A stretch of DNA of 64,000 nt from an uncultured Desulfobacter sp. (GCF_963666145.1 NZ_OY762614.1:4888501-4952500); one strand, 5' to 3'; shown: positions 39,838 through 48,597, numbered from the stretch's first letter. Notes: generated by a model not told the origin, from the letters alone. Made by a program: numbers and translations.

Positions 39838-40602
39838 GTGGATTTAAAGCTTATTATTTCAACCTTTGTTTTAATTTTTCTGGCAGAACTTGGTGATAAG
39901 ACACAGCTTACTGCGCTGGCAGCATCGGCAGGATGCAATAAACCGCTGTCCGTGCTTTTGGGTGCCTCACTGGCCCTGATGTTTTCTTCTGTACTGGCAG
40001 TTGCCATCGGCTCCTTAATAGGGGGACACTTCCCTATCAAATATGTAAAATTAACCGCCGGGATATTATTTATTGTATTCGGTATGCTGTACATTAAAGA
40101 AGCCTTTGTTCCGAAAAAGACTGATGCAAAACAACCTGCTGCATCTGTCAGTTTTCTGGGAGAATCCGTAATAAGAGCCGCCAAAGCATTTGAACAGCAG
40201 GAACTTAAGATGCTTCAGTCGGCACGCCGCTTAATCAGGGAACCGGGATGCCTGTCGGTTATCGACGATATAATCCTTGAAGATAAAGCCCACTTGAAAT
40301 GCCTTTCCCGAATAAATGATACACACGAGATTCTGACAGAGGAGGAAAAAACACATTTTGCTCCTATGGTTGAAGCGTATGTCTGTCGTGACGAAGATTC
40401 CCTTCTTTTTCAAGATCTTTACGATCGCCAGTTGATAATGGCTGATTTCTACCGGCTGATGTCGGGGAAAAGCAAGTTGGCGCCAGTGAAACAGGCTTTT
40501 AATGTTTTACATCAGGAAGAGCGGTCTCATAGCATCAAAATCCGTTCCCTTTTTGCAGAAAAGACAGAAAAGAGTGGTGACGCACATTTTCCGTCGGTAT
40601 GA
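39838..40602 (+). CDS. GDT1/UPF0016-type cation transporter fused to a ferritin-like domain
   Basis: 254 aa with a GTG start preceded by GGAGAAAGGAG. Residues 1 to about 90 are one GDT1/TMEM165 unit: AELGDKTQLTALA (the ExGDKT/S motif) with three membrane helices and a final FGMLYIKEAF. Residues about 105-245 are helical and carry ferritin/rubrerythrin-like metal ligands: FEQQELKML, ILEDKAHLKCL, YDRQLIMADFYRLM and HQEERSHSIKIRS. GDT1 proteins move Mn2+ or Ca2+; ferritin-like domains bind iron or manganese. Fusion of a single GDT1 half with a ferritin-like cytosolic domain suggests a metal-sensing or iron-loaded exporter, in analogy to MbfA (ferritin plus VIT1). The fusion is read directly; the role is inference. 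A half transporter must dimerize. Confidence 0.72.
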   Translation: MDLKLIISTFVLIFLAELGDKTQLTALAASAGCNKPLSVLLGASLALMFSSVLAVAIGSLIGGHFPIKYVKLTAGILFIVFGMLYIKEAFVPKKTDAKQPAASVSFLGESVIRAAKAFEQQELKMLQSARRLIREPGCLSVIDDIILEDKAHLKCLSRINDTHEILTEEEKTHFAPMVEAYVCRDEDSLLFQDLYDRQLIMADFYRLMSGKSKLAPVKQAFNVLHQEERSHSIKIRSLFAEKTEKSGDAHFPSV

Positions 40603-40655
40603 GCAGACTGCCAGGTGCTACGGTCATTATTCTAACAAATCCAGGGGGCGGTTAC

Positions 40656-42458
40656 TGGGGTGATGAAAATTGGCCCCATACGGTCTGAACATTTATGATA
40701 AAATTGTTTCAAGAATAGCGTTCGGCTTCAGTGGTAATGTATTGAAATTATAAAAGAAAAAATAAATATAGATTTTTGTTGTAATATCAGGTGGTTATAC
40801 CCTCATGTAAAACGCACAGTTAAATCCATTACATGAGGGGGAAAATGACCGATAAACAAGATAATCCAAAGGAACCTCGCAGCTTCAAAACGCCGGAATC
40901 AAAATTGGTACGATTTTTTGAAAAAAGCAGAGATCGATGGAAAACAAAAACAAAAGACGCCAAATATCAAATCAAACTGCTCCGAAAAAAAATCAAATAT
41001 ATGGAACATCACAAAAAAGAATACAAAGCAACCATTATAAATCAGGCTCGGCAAATCGAACAGATGCAGGAGGAGATCGAACGATTAAAAAAAAATCTCA
41101 ACCCATAGCAGTAAGACCAGAACCTCTGACGGGCTTTGGGACGAAACCTCGTTTCCATACGTATTCCGCAGGTTATGTCTATCTGTTCATGCTTGTTCTG
41201 AAATCCTGCGCCAGTTTGAGGGGTGCCGAGCGAACCCTCTCGCTGATGTCGACATTTTTTAAAAAAGAGGACAAGGCTCCGTCCTGGTACTCAGGTCGAT
41301 TTTGGATTCTCCGGCTCGGTTATTACAAGCTGACCCGGCAAAAGGAGAAAGCCTATGACTGGATCTGGATTGTTGATCATACCGTTCAATGGGGCAAAGA
41401 GAAATGCCTGCTGATTCTAGGAATTCGACAAAGCCATCTCCCTGAATCCGAAACAAATCTCTCCTATGAAGATGTCGAGCCGTTAGCATTATTTCCAAGT
41501 CAGCCAATCTAACGGGGATGTCGTTTACAAACAATTGAAGAGCACCATTAAGAAAACCGGTATTCCCAAACAGATCATCAGTGATCACGGTTCGGATGTT
41601 AAATCCGGCATCGAACAGTTTTGCAAAGCCTTCCCCGGCACTACGTTCGTCTATGACATCACCCATAAAGCCGCAACGCTTTTGAAACGGGAACTTGATG
41701 CCGATGAGCGTTGGAAATGTTTCATTGCCAATGCTGCCTCCACAAGAAAAAAGGTCCAGCAGACGACTCTTGCGGCGATTGCACCTCCGAATCAGAGAAG
41801 TAAGGCCAGGTATTGAATGTTGACACCTTGATCAAATGGGGAACAGACAAACTTCATTTTATGGATGGTCCTGAGTCGACTGAATGCCTTGACTGTACCA
41901 AGGACTATCTTGACGAGAAACTCGGTTGGCTGAAAGAGTTTCGGAATGATCTTTACAGGTGGAAGGATGTTGTGACCGTTGTCAAGGAAGCTGAAATGTT
42001 TGTCAAATTTCAAGGATTTTATAGAGAGTCTCATCATGATTTAAACGTTATCCCCACCTTTACCGCCCGGACTATCCAAGGAAAGCGAATTCGGTCTGAG
42101 TTGCTCATGTTTGTAAAACAGGAATCTCAGAAATCCGGTAAAAACGACCGCTTGCTTGGATCGTCTGAGGTTATTGAGTCCGTTTTTGGTAAAATGAAGC
42201 GACTTGAACAGGATCAGGCCAAAAGTGGCTTCACGGTTTTCATTTTAGGCCTTGCTGCGATGGTTGCTGAAACTACAGTGAAGTTGTACAGAAAGCCCTG
42301 GAAACCGTTAAAACAAGAGCCGTAAATGAGTGGTTCAGGAAAAACATCGGCAAGTCCGTACAAGCAAGAAGGGTTGAGGTAAATCGGCTGATAAAAATTA
42401 GGGAGCAAAAACTGGAACATTTTTGCGTGGGGTAAAATAGTCGATTTTCATCACCCCA
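40656..42458 (+). mobile_element. Decayed insertion sequence with intact ends and target duplication
   Basis: Perfect 15-bp terminal inverted repeats: TGGGGTGATGAAAAT at 40,656-40,670 and its reverse complement at 42,444-42,458. They are bounded by a direct repeat GGCGGTTAC (9-10 bp, 40,647-40,655 and 42,459-42,467), the target-site duplication. Inside is a transposase gene with several frameshifts. I do not recognise the family. The element split an older sequence that continues at 42,459. Confidence 0.82.
40845..42435 (+). pseudogene. Transposase pseudogene (coiled-coil N-terminus, DDE-like core)
   Basis: Translation can be followed through several frames. A basic coiled-coil N-terminus (from MTDKQDNPKEPRS) switches frame at an A9 run (41,087-41,095). 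Then come GYVYLFMLVLKSCASLRGAERT and WIWIVDHTVQWGKEKCLL, a break near 41,490, KTGIPKQIISDHGSDVKSG, a break near 41,816, NDLYRWKDV with SEVIESVFGKMKRLEQ, and a last shift near 42,295 to a TAA at 42,433. The first shift could be programmed -1 frameshifting, as in IS3, but the later ones are disabling. The start at 40,845 has a GAGGGG site. Confidence 0.75.
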
Positions 42459-42468
42459 GGCGGTTACT

Positions 42469-42840
42469 ATTCCATTGATTTGGAATGCTTCACTAAGGAC
42501 CTTTGGGACATTCCGATGCTCGCCTGGTTACTCCATTATCCTTGTCCAGCTCGATGCTGTCTGCGACCCCGGGGAGTCGGTCTGCACGTGTCATTTTGAT
42601 ACAAACCGTGTTGCCTGCGCCTACATTGACCGGATCGGCACTCTCCAAAATACACCCTTCTCGGGGCTATGTGTCAGATTCAGGGCATACACCCTTCACC
42701 TCGCTGAACTCGTATTCTCTTTAAACTTTCAAGAGATTGTTACCGGGCGGTTGACCAGACCTTACCCGGGAGGGCTTTTTCCCTCTGAATGATGAACCAG
42801 AGCCAGGTTCGAACCAACATTGGGGTTTAACCCTGAATAA
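42469..42840 (-). other. Gene-less stretch, possible group II intron remnant
   Basis: No credible gene. On the minus strand, the stretch GAGGTGAAGGGTGTA (near 42,690) closely resembles GAGGCGAAGGGTGTA in the 5' RNA part of the group II intron at 54.5-56.4 kb, and GC-rich helices surround it. The sequence continues on the far side of the IS at 40,656-42,458. It may be a decayed intron fragment; the match is short. A small stem-loop GAGGG-CCCTC lies at 42,771-42,786. Confidence 0.3.
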
Positions 42841-42855
42841 GAATAGGAGATGAGT

Positions 42856-43623
42856 ATGTATATATCTAAGTTTGGCGGAGATGTTCAGGAAACTCCCGCT
42901 TTGGTGGTGCATAAAAATAATAGGGTGATTCTTCGGATGTTTTGTTTTCCCTATGCCGGAGGAGGTGCCGCAGCTTTTCGAATGTGGCCGGAGTTTTTAC
43001 CGGATTCCGTGGAAGTGTGTGGGGTCCAGCCGCCGGGCAGGGAAAATCGCATCGGCGAAGAACCTATTGCCGATGTTCATGAACTGGTGACCCGGCTGTT
43101 ACCATCGTTAAGTCCCTGGTTTGACAAGCCCTTTATTTTTTATGGGCACAGCACCGGAGGGCTGGTTGCTTTTGAGATGATCCGGGAGCTGCGTCGACAG
43201 CAAATGCCTCTTCCTCTGCATCTGGTTGTCTCAGCGGCAAGGGCACCTCATATTCCAGAACCTTCTCCTTTGCACCATCTGCCAAAAGAAGCTTTTTTAC
43301 AGGAGTTGCGGCGCTTTTCCGGTACGCCTGAGGCTGTGCTGGAAAACAGTGATCTCATGGAAATATATATACCCATTCTTAGAGCCGACCTTGCCATTGA
43401 GGAGAAGTACACCCCGAAAGAGGAAGCGCCTATTAACATACCGATAACGGCCATTTACGGTAGTGAGGATGATGAAGCCCCAAAATCAGTGATGGCACCA
43501 TGGGAACGATATACCACGGATACCTTTGAACTGATTGGCCTGCAAGGGGGGCATTTTTTCATCAATACCGATAGGGAGGCTTTTTTATCCTGCCTTTCCA
43601 ATATAACAACTTTTTTTAAGTAA
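42856..43623 (+). CDS. Type II thioesterase (editing thioesterase, YbtT/GrsT-like)
   Basis: 255 aa from the ATG at 42,856, which has AGGAG six bases upstream; an ATG at 42,850 is too close to it. Motifs are LRMFCFPYAGGGAAAFRMWPEF near residue 30 (read in two parts), VCGVQPPGRENR, the nucleophile motif GHSTGG (usually GHSMGG) and the catalytic His in LQGGHFF. Such enzymes clear mis-primed or stalled carrier proteins of NRPS/PKS lines. It belongs functionally with the synthases upstream, from which it is now separated by insertion sequences. It lies 59 bp before the cysteine synthase gene. Confidence 0.9.
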   Translation: MYISKFGGDVQETPALVVHKNNRVILRMFCFPYAGGGAAAFRMWPEFLPDSVEVCGVQPPGRENRIGEEPIADVHELVTRLLPSLSPWFDKPFIFYGHSTGGLVAFEMIRELRRQQMPLPLHLVVSAARAPHIPEPSPLHHLPKEAFLQELRRFSGTPEAVLENSDLMEIYIPILRADLAIEEKYTPKEEAPINIPITAIYGSEDDEAPKSVMAPWERYTTDTFELIGLQGGHFFINTDREAFLSCLSNITTFFK

Positions 43624-43682
43624 GTTGTGCAGTTGGATTTAGGACGTAAATGTATCATTTTTAAAATGGAGGTAATTTTAAA

Positions 43683-44624
43683 ATGAGTTCAAATAAAGTT
43701 TTGGATCAGATAGGTGCTACCCCCATGTTTCGGATTGGGCTTGGGGATAATGACAATACGAACATCTACGCAAAAGCAGAATACCTGAATCCTGGGGGGT
43801 CAATCAAAGATAGGGTTGCTCTTTTTATTATCGAAGAAGCCGAAAAAAAAGGTAAATTAAAAAAAGGTATGTCCATTGTAGAAGCAACCAGCGGAAATAC
43901 AGGAATTGCCGTTGCCATGGTTGGTTTGATTAAAGGATACGATGTCAGGATCATCATGCCGGAAAATATGAGTGATGAGAGAAAAAAGATGATCCGAGCT
44001 TTGAATGCTGAATTAATTTTAACGCCTCCTGAAAAAAATGTGGCAGGCGCTGTTGAGAAGCTTAAAGAGATTATGACTAAAGAAGACAACATCTTTGTAC
44101 CTGACCAGTTTGAAAATCATGATAACAGTATGTCCCATTATCTCTCTACAGGACCGGAAATATGGAAAAATATGAATGGCTATGTGGATATTTTTGTGTC
44201 AGGACTTGGAAGCGGCGGCACACTCATGGGAACAGGGAAATACCTGAAGGAAAAGAATCCGGATATCATGATCGTTGCGGTTGAGCCGAAGAATGTCTCT
44301 GCGCTTTTGGGCCATGAACCAGGGCTTCATAAAATTGAAGGGATAGGCGATGGATTTGTCCCCTCCATTGTGGATACCAGTCTGATTGACAAGGTTGTTG
44401 AGGTTGACGACGACAGCGCAGTTAAAATGACCCGCAGGCTTGCAAGTGAGCAAGGCTTTCTTGTGGGAATTTCTTCGGGTGCCAACGTATGTGCGGCTCT
44501 TGAAATGCAGAATCTGTTTGGAAAAAATAAAAAAATCGCCACCATTTTCCCGGATGGCGCGGAAAGGTATTTCAGCACAGCACTTTTTACCGACCGTCAC
44601 CGGGAATTTGCAGTTGCTATATAG
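43683..44624 (+). CDS. Cysteine synthase family enzyme (PLP-dependent)
   Basis: 313 aa. The PLP lysine lies in NPGGSIKDRVA (about 36-46), the substrate loop is EATSGNTGIAVA, and the phosphate-binding loop is GLGSGGTLMGTGKYLK. Overall it matches O-acetylserine sulfhydrylase (CysK/CysM), which makes cysteine from O-acetylserine and sulfide. GGAGG precedes the ATG. Next to a thioesterase for a synthase that uses at least four cysteines per product, it probably supplies precursor. A housekeeping role or a diaminopropionate-type variant (SbnA-like) cannot be excluded from motifs alone. Confidence 0.9.
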   Translation: MSSNKVLDQIGATPMFRIGLGDNDNTNIYAKAEYLNPGGSIKDRVALFIIEEAEKKGKLKKGMSIVEATSGNTGIAVAMVGLIKGYDVRIIMPENMSDERKKMIRALNAELILTPPEKNVAGAVEKLKEIMTKEDNIFVPDQFENHDNSMSHYLSTGPEIWKNMNGYVDIFVSGLGSGGTLMGTGKYLKEKNPDIMIVAVEPKNVSALLGHEPGLHKIEGIGDGFVPSIVDTSLIDKVVEVDDDSAVKMTRRLASEQGFLVGISSGANVCAALEMQNLFGKNKKIATIFPDGAERYFSTALFTDRHREFAVAI

Positions 44625-44855
44625 GGGGTATATAAAGGCTATCTGTTTTATATCACCAGCCGTCTGAAAAACTCAGAGGCTCCTGCAGACTTGTTAACCG
44701 ATGATGCTATTGAATTGACTGCTTACACCAGGGGAAACAGAAGGGGAGGAATAAATACAGCCACTGCCGCCCTGGAAGAAGCATATTATTATAATGAAAA
44801 GAAGGTCACAGCCGAGATGCTATACAACTTAAGTTGGGTCAACGAATCTGAGTGA
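44625..44855 (+). pseudogene. C-terminal fragment of an ExeA/TniB-like AAA ATPase
   Basis: After a stop at 44,622, an open frame of 76 codons reads YITSRLKNSEAPADLLTDDA, then ELTAYTRGNRRGGINTATAAL, ending MLYNLSWVNESE. This is the C-terminal lid region of ExeA-like ATPases that accompany DDE transposases. The Walker motifs are missing, so it is a remnant of a lost mobile element directly behind the cysteine synthase gene. Confidence 0.55.
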
Positions 44856-44927
44856 AACGAAAACGCTTGTGAGGGGACTGCGGCGCTATGGATAACTCAG
44901 TGCGGTAGACTGCTATCTAATGATATA

Positions 44928-44959
44928 AGCCGGAAGGAAACCCCTTCCGGCTTTTTTTT
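44928..44959 (+). terminator. Rho-independent terminator
   Basis: A perfect 10-bp stem, AGCCGGAAGG with CCTTCCGGCT, around a five-base loop is followed by eight T. It would end transcription from the thioesterase-cysteine synthase pair. Confidence 0.9.
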
Positions 44960-45105
44960 GTTTGCCCGGCATGGCGGGCAAACCCAGCCTGCGGTAAGCA
45001 GGCGTTACCACGACCAGGGGGAAGACAATCCGAATTGTAAGGGCGTTGATGGTAACGGCAGAGTCTGAAGGAAGCAATAGGAAGTGAGCAGTTCATGGAA
45101 GAGCG
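44960..45105 (+). mobile_element. Probable group IIC intron 5' remnant behind the terminator
   Basis: Immediately after the terminator T-tract comes GTTTGCCCGGCATGGCGGGC, similar in form to the 5' end of the intron at 54.5-56.4 kb (GTGTGCCGGGCACGG on the minus strand). It is followed by a stretch (about 45,004-45,076, including GGGCGTTGATGGTAACGGC) of the kind found in domain I of bacterial group II introns. Group IIC introns are known to insert just downstream of terminator hairpins, which fits. No reverse transcriptase follows, so only a fragment remains. Confidence 0.38.
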
Positions 45106-45173
45106 TTTAATCAATTGTTGCATACCAACACAGCTCCATCCGACCTCTCTCTTACATGCAACAATTGATTAAA
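45106..45173. repeat. Perfect 18-bp inverted repeat
   Basis: TTTAATCAATTGTTGCAT at 45,106-45,123 is repeated as its exact reverse complement at 45,156-45,173 around a 32-base spacer. It lies between the intron-like remnant and the IS91-type transposase. It could be a recombination or terminal site; no T-tract suggests a terminator. Nothing else is seen in 45,174-45,411. Confidence 0.8.
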
Positions 45174-45411
45174 TGTATGAACTGGAAGGTTATTTTTGCC
45201 GAATTGTCAGCTATGGGGATTGTATGATTTCTCTATGGAGGATTTTATTGAACATTGATTTATGGGACATGGCAATTAAAAGATCATAAACCATTTTGAT
45301 TTCCTAATCGGTCCATTTTTCAGGCACTTTTTTAAAAAAAGGTGACTTTTGACGCAGGTATCCTATATCGTCTACAGAACGATTTTTTAAAAATAATCAC
45401 GTCAGACAAAA

Positions 45412-46584
45412 TTATGAAGAATCAAGGTGCTGATTTGATAATTTTTTAATGATCGTCATCCTCCCTTTTTTGCAATTAGGGCAGCATAGAAGATCCTGCC
45501 CAGTAAGTCTTTTCATCATTTCAAGATAAGTCTCTTCTACTTTTTGCGGCATACCGGCATCAGGATCAATCAATTGCCGTATTGTTTTAACGGCCTGCTT
45601 TTTATTTCGATGTGATAAAAAACCAAAATATCTTATCTTCATAAAATTTTCCGGAAGCACATGAAGCAAAAATCTCCGGATAAATTCAGGGGCAGATACG
45701 GTCATTTCTTTGGTTGCGTTGTTATTGGCTCTGTCTCTGTATTCAAAACAGACTTGATTGTTATCTATTGATTTTATCCGATTATTAGATATGGCAACAC
45801 GATGCGTATATCGGCCAAGATATTCAAGGACCTGTTCAGGGCCGGCAAAGGGTCGCTTAGCGTAGATGAGCCATTTGACACCAAAAAGAAATCGGACAAA
45901 ACTACTGAATGCCGGCTTGTTTTTGTAATTCGCAAGTTTGCCCGGCAGTGATAGTTCCTTATTCAAATATGCTTTTTCAAACAACCCAAGATAACGTTTC
46001 TTGAACTCTTTTGATAAGGATTGAACCCTGAATAGATAAGTCTTGTTGGAGGATATCCAGCGATTTTTATCAAATGAAAGGGCGCCACCAGCAATAAGAC
46101 AGTGAATATGGAAGTGATCGGTAAGTTTTTGTGACCAGGTATGCAGAACACTTATAAAACCAAGCTGTCCCTGAATTTTCCATCGAGGATCTCTGCCAAA
46201 AACCTGAAGTGTCTGGCTCACCGCGGCAAAAAGATTGTTAAGCATAACCTTGGGATTGCTTAATATAAATGGATTCAGATCATGTGGTATAGTAAAGACC
46301 ATATGAAAATAATTGCAGGGCAATAAATCGGCCTTCCGGTCGTTAAGCCACTTTTCCTTAACCATAGTTTGGCATTTTGGACAGTGCCTGTCTCTGCAAG
46401 AGTTATAAGCAATCCGTTCAAAACCGCACGTATCACATTGTTCGACATGGCCACCAAGCCGGGCGGTTCGGCAAACCTCTATTTTGTGCATCACTTTAAG
46501 CTTTTTATATGGCAGAATATTTTGCTCCCGGTATGCTTTGCCGTAGATGCGAAAAATATCCGCCACTTCGTACGTCTTTTTCAT
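45412..46584 (-). CDS. IS91-family transposase (HUH rolling-circle type)
   Basis: 390 aa. An N-terminal zinc-binding region (HVEQCDTCG, CRDRHCPKCQ) precedes the HUH motif in FHIHCLIAGGAL and the downstream RYTHRVAISNNRI segment. The C-terminus has another cysteine pair (LLCCPNCKKG). These enzymes nick one strand and mobilize DNA by rolling-circle replication, often capturing neighbouring genes. Its ATG overlaps the stop of the recombinase reading frame upstream (ATGA). The gene looks intact. Confidence 0.9.
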   Translation of the reverse strand: MKKTYEVADIFRIYGKAYREQNILPYKKLKVMHKIEVCRTARLGGHVEQCDTCGFERIAYNSCRDRHCPKCQTMVKEKWLNDRKADLLPCNYFHMVFTIPHDLNPFILSNPKVMLNNLFAAVSQTLQVFGRDPRWKIQGQLGFISVLHTWSQKLTDHFHIHCLIAGGALSFDKNRWISSNKTYLFRVQSLSKEFKKRYLGLFEKAYLNKELSLPGKLANYKNKPAFSSFVRFLFGVKWLIYAKRPFAGPEQVLEYLGRYTHRVAISNNRIKSIDNNQVCFEYRDRANNNATKEMTVSAPEFIRRFLLHVLPENFMKIRYFGFLSHRNKKQAVKTIRQLIDPDAGMPQKVEETYLEMMKRLTGQDLLCCPNCKKGRMTIIKKLSNQHLDSS

Positions 46585-47440
46585 TCACCCTCCTGTTCTT
46601 CATACATGACATCCAGAGGGCTTTTAAATTTAACCGGCTCCTGATGAATCAGGTGAAGGTAGACCATTGTTGTTTTTAATGAAGAATGGCCGAGCTGTTC
46701 TTTGATTGTATAAAGATCGACGCCTTGGGTGAGCAGATGAGTGGCAAAACTGTGTCTGAGGCTATGAAGTCCACGGCCTCTTTCTATACCGGCTTTTTTT
46801 TTGCTTTGACAAAATAGCTCCTGGCAGCAGTATACCCCAGATGTTTTTGTTCATTGACACCAGGGAAAAGCCATTCCAAGGGTTTGTACTCCTGCCAGTA
46901 AATTCTGAGTTCGTCCAGTAGGTGCTTAGACAATACAGCATAGCGATCCTTGCCGCCTTTGCCCCTTTCTATTCTGATCATCATTCTGGAAGGATCGCTT
47001 TCAATATGCTTGGGTTGGAGTTTTATGACTTCCCCGACCCTGAGTCCCGCACTGTAAACCGTTTTTAAAAAAACTCGGTGTTTGAGATTGGCTGCTGCGT
47101 CAAACAGTCTTTTGACCTCTTCTACGCTCATCACATTAGGGAGTTTTCGAGTTCTGGGCCGTGGCGGCAGTTCAAATTTTCTCTCTTCCCATTTGAGAAC
47201 ATTTTTGTAAAAACACGACAAACCGGATAAATGATTATTACAAGTTCCCCATTCGAGCTTACGTTCCCGATAAAGATAAAGCAGGTACTCTTGAATTTCT
47301 TCCTGGGTGATCAGGGCAGGCGATTTGTTAAAATATTCTGCAAGCCTCCGCACAATGTCCATATAGTGCTGGATGGTCCACGGTGAATAACGATTTAACG
47401 TCATGTAATCCATAAATTGAGTTCTAAGACTTTTAGCCAT
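46581..47440 (-). pseudogene. Tyrosine recombinase split by a -1 frameshift at A9 (possibly programmed)
   Basis: The first reading frame (47,440-46,784) encodes the SAM-like N-terminal domain and the first catalytic arginine region (YSAGLRVGEVIKL). It then reads into a stop after an A9 run (46,794-46,802). Slipping one base back at the heptamer A AAA AAG continues as AGIERGRGLHSLRHSFATHLL with the HxxR box, then LGHSSLKTTMVYLHL with the catalytic tyrosine, to a TGA overlapping the transposase start. The joined product would be 286 aa. Tyrosine recombinases accompany some IS91-type elements. The heptamer is the classic -1 slippery site in the right phase, so this may be programmed rather than broken. 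Confidence 0.72.
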
Positions 47441-47580
47441 TTTTTTACCTCCTTGATTTGATAAGAAAACCTTATCCTTACGGATAGATGTGGAATATTG
47501 TAAGCTTATTTAATGAGAATAGAAAATGCGTAGAGACGTGATTGAAGGGAACCAGGGGTCTTTGTGTTGCCAAAAAAGTA

Positions 47581-47687
47581 GGAGAACGGGGGCGCAGGCT
47601 GCAATGATTTATGACAGGCGTGGCATTTGCGCTTTTTGCAAATGACATGACTGGCGGAAATCTTGCGCCTGGGCGCCCCCGTTCTCC
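47581..47687. repeat. Long imperfect hairpin upstream of the IS91/recombinase unit
   Basis: GGAGAACGGGGGCGC at 47,581-47,595 is matched perfectly by GCGCCCCCGTTCTCC at 47,673-47,687, with AGGC/GCCT extending the stem. A second hairpin, CATTTGC with GCAAATG, lies inside. Located upstream of the recombinase-transposase unit, it may be a terminus of the IS91-type element or another mobile-element end. No gene is seen in 47,441-47,948. Confidence 0.6.
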
Positions 47688-47948
47688 GGCAAATTTTGCA
47701 AAGAGTAGTTAGGAAGGTAATTGGATTTTAGGGTGTTGTGTAACCCGGATGTTCTGAAAGGGCACTTCCGCGCAGCGGTTCAGTTCATAGCGAAAGTGAA
47801 CCTGATTCGGCGTCACGGGTGGGTAAGCGTGCAAAATAGCGCGAAGCCCGATACCTGGTCAGTCCCGCGGCGTGTTTGAGGATGGCATTGCTCACAGGGT
47901 ATCATCGCAACCTTTTTTGATTGTGTTTATGGAATTACAAAACGCGAC

Positions 47949-48080
47949 ATGAGCCAAACATTAAGAAGCTCTTATAATAAATCTGAAGATAAAAAAGCCA
48001 TCCATATGATTAGCGCCTGGGCCTCGGAAAAACAAGTTGTGCTCGGTCAACTCAAAACGGAAGAAAAATCCAATGAGAAC
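47949..48080 (+). pseudogene. ISAs1-family transposase fragment
   Basis: The first ~43 codons read QTLRSSYNKSEDKKAIHMIS and AWASEKQVVLGQLKTEEKSNE, the conserved core start of ISAs1 (H-repeat) transposases. The homology stops abruptly near 48,080, and the rest of the open frame to 48,257 is unrelated. This is a short internal remnant. Confidence 0.65.
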
Positions 48081-48228
48081 CCTGAGCAAAAGCGATTTTC
48101 CATGCCATGGGCACACCCTCAAGCCAATTCTAAACTGAGTTGGCTTTTATTATTGGGGGCGGTGACCCAGGTTAAAAATCTTGTGTATGAATACTTGAAA
48201 AGTATATCACAAAGAGTTATAGTTATCT

Positions 48229-48597
48229 ATGAAAAAATTATGCACCAAATGGTTTAAGAAATGGGCAAAAAAGATGGGTTTGGAGAATCATCAGCTCATT
48301 GAAGTTGTTGAAAATTTAGAAAGAGGTCTCTCTGCCGCAAATTTAGGCGGTTCTCTGTTCAAAGTGCGTGTGAACAGGGAAGGGCAGGGGAAAAGTTCCG
48401 GATTCAGGACAATAATAGCATATAAGGCAAAGGACAAAACTATATTTCTGTATGGATTTGCCAAAAACGAAAGAGCCAATATAGACAAGGCAGAATTACA
48501 CTATTTCAAAATACTGGGCTCAGATTTGATCGCCATGGATGCCTGTCAAATTGAAAAATTAATTGCAGAAAACGTTTTGTTTGACTTGGAGGAATGA
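48229..48597 (+). CDS. RelE-family toxin (PF06296-like)
   Basis: 122 aa. The order FKKWAKKMGLENHQLIEVVE, then GLSAANLGGSLFKVRV, GKSSGFRTIIAYK and FLYGFAKNERANI is the pattern of the RelE-like toxin group usually paired with an Xre antitoxin. It would cleave mRNA or block translation. It is followed after one base by the antitoxin gene, so the pair is toxin-first, as in HigBA systems. The upstream ribosome-binding site is weak. Confidence 0.85.
   Translation: MKKLCTKWFKKWAKKMGLENHQLIEVVENLERGLSAANLGGSLFKVRVNREGQGKSSGFRTIIAYKAKDKTIFLYGFAKNERANIDKAELHYFKILGSDLIAMDACQIEKLIAENVLFDLEE

Noticed and set aside
42475..42792. Overlapping ORFs of 105 and 73 aa
   Set aside because: No motifs or start sites; the DNA resembles structured intron RNA instead.
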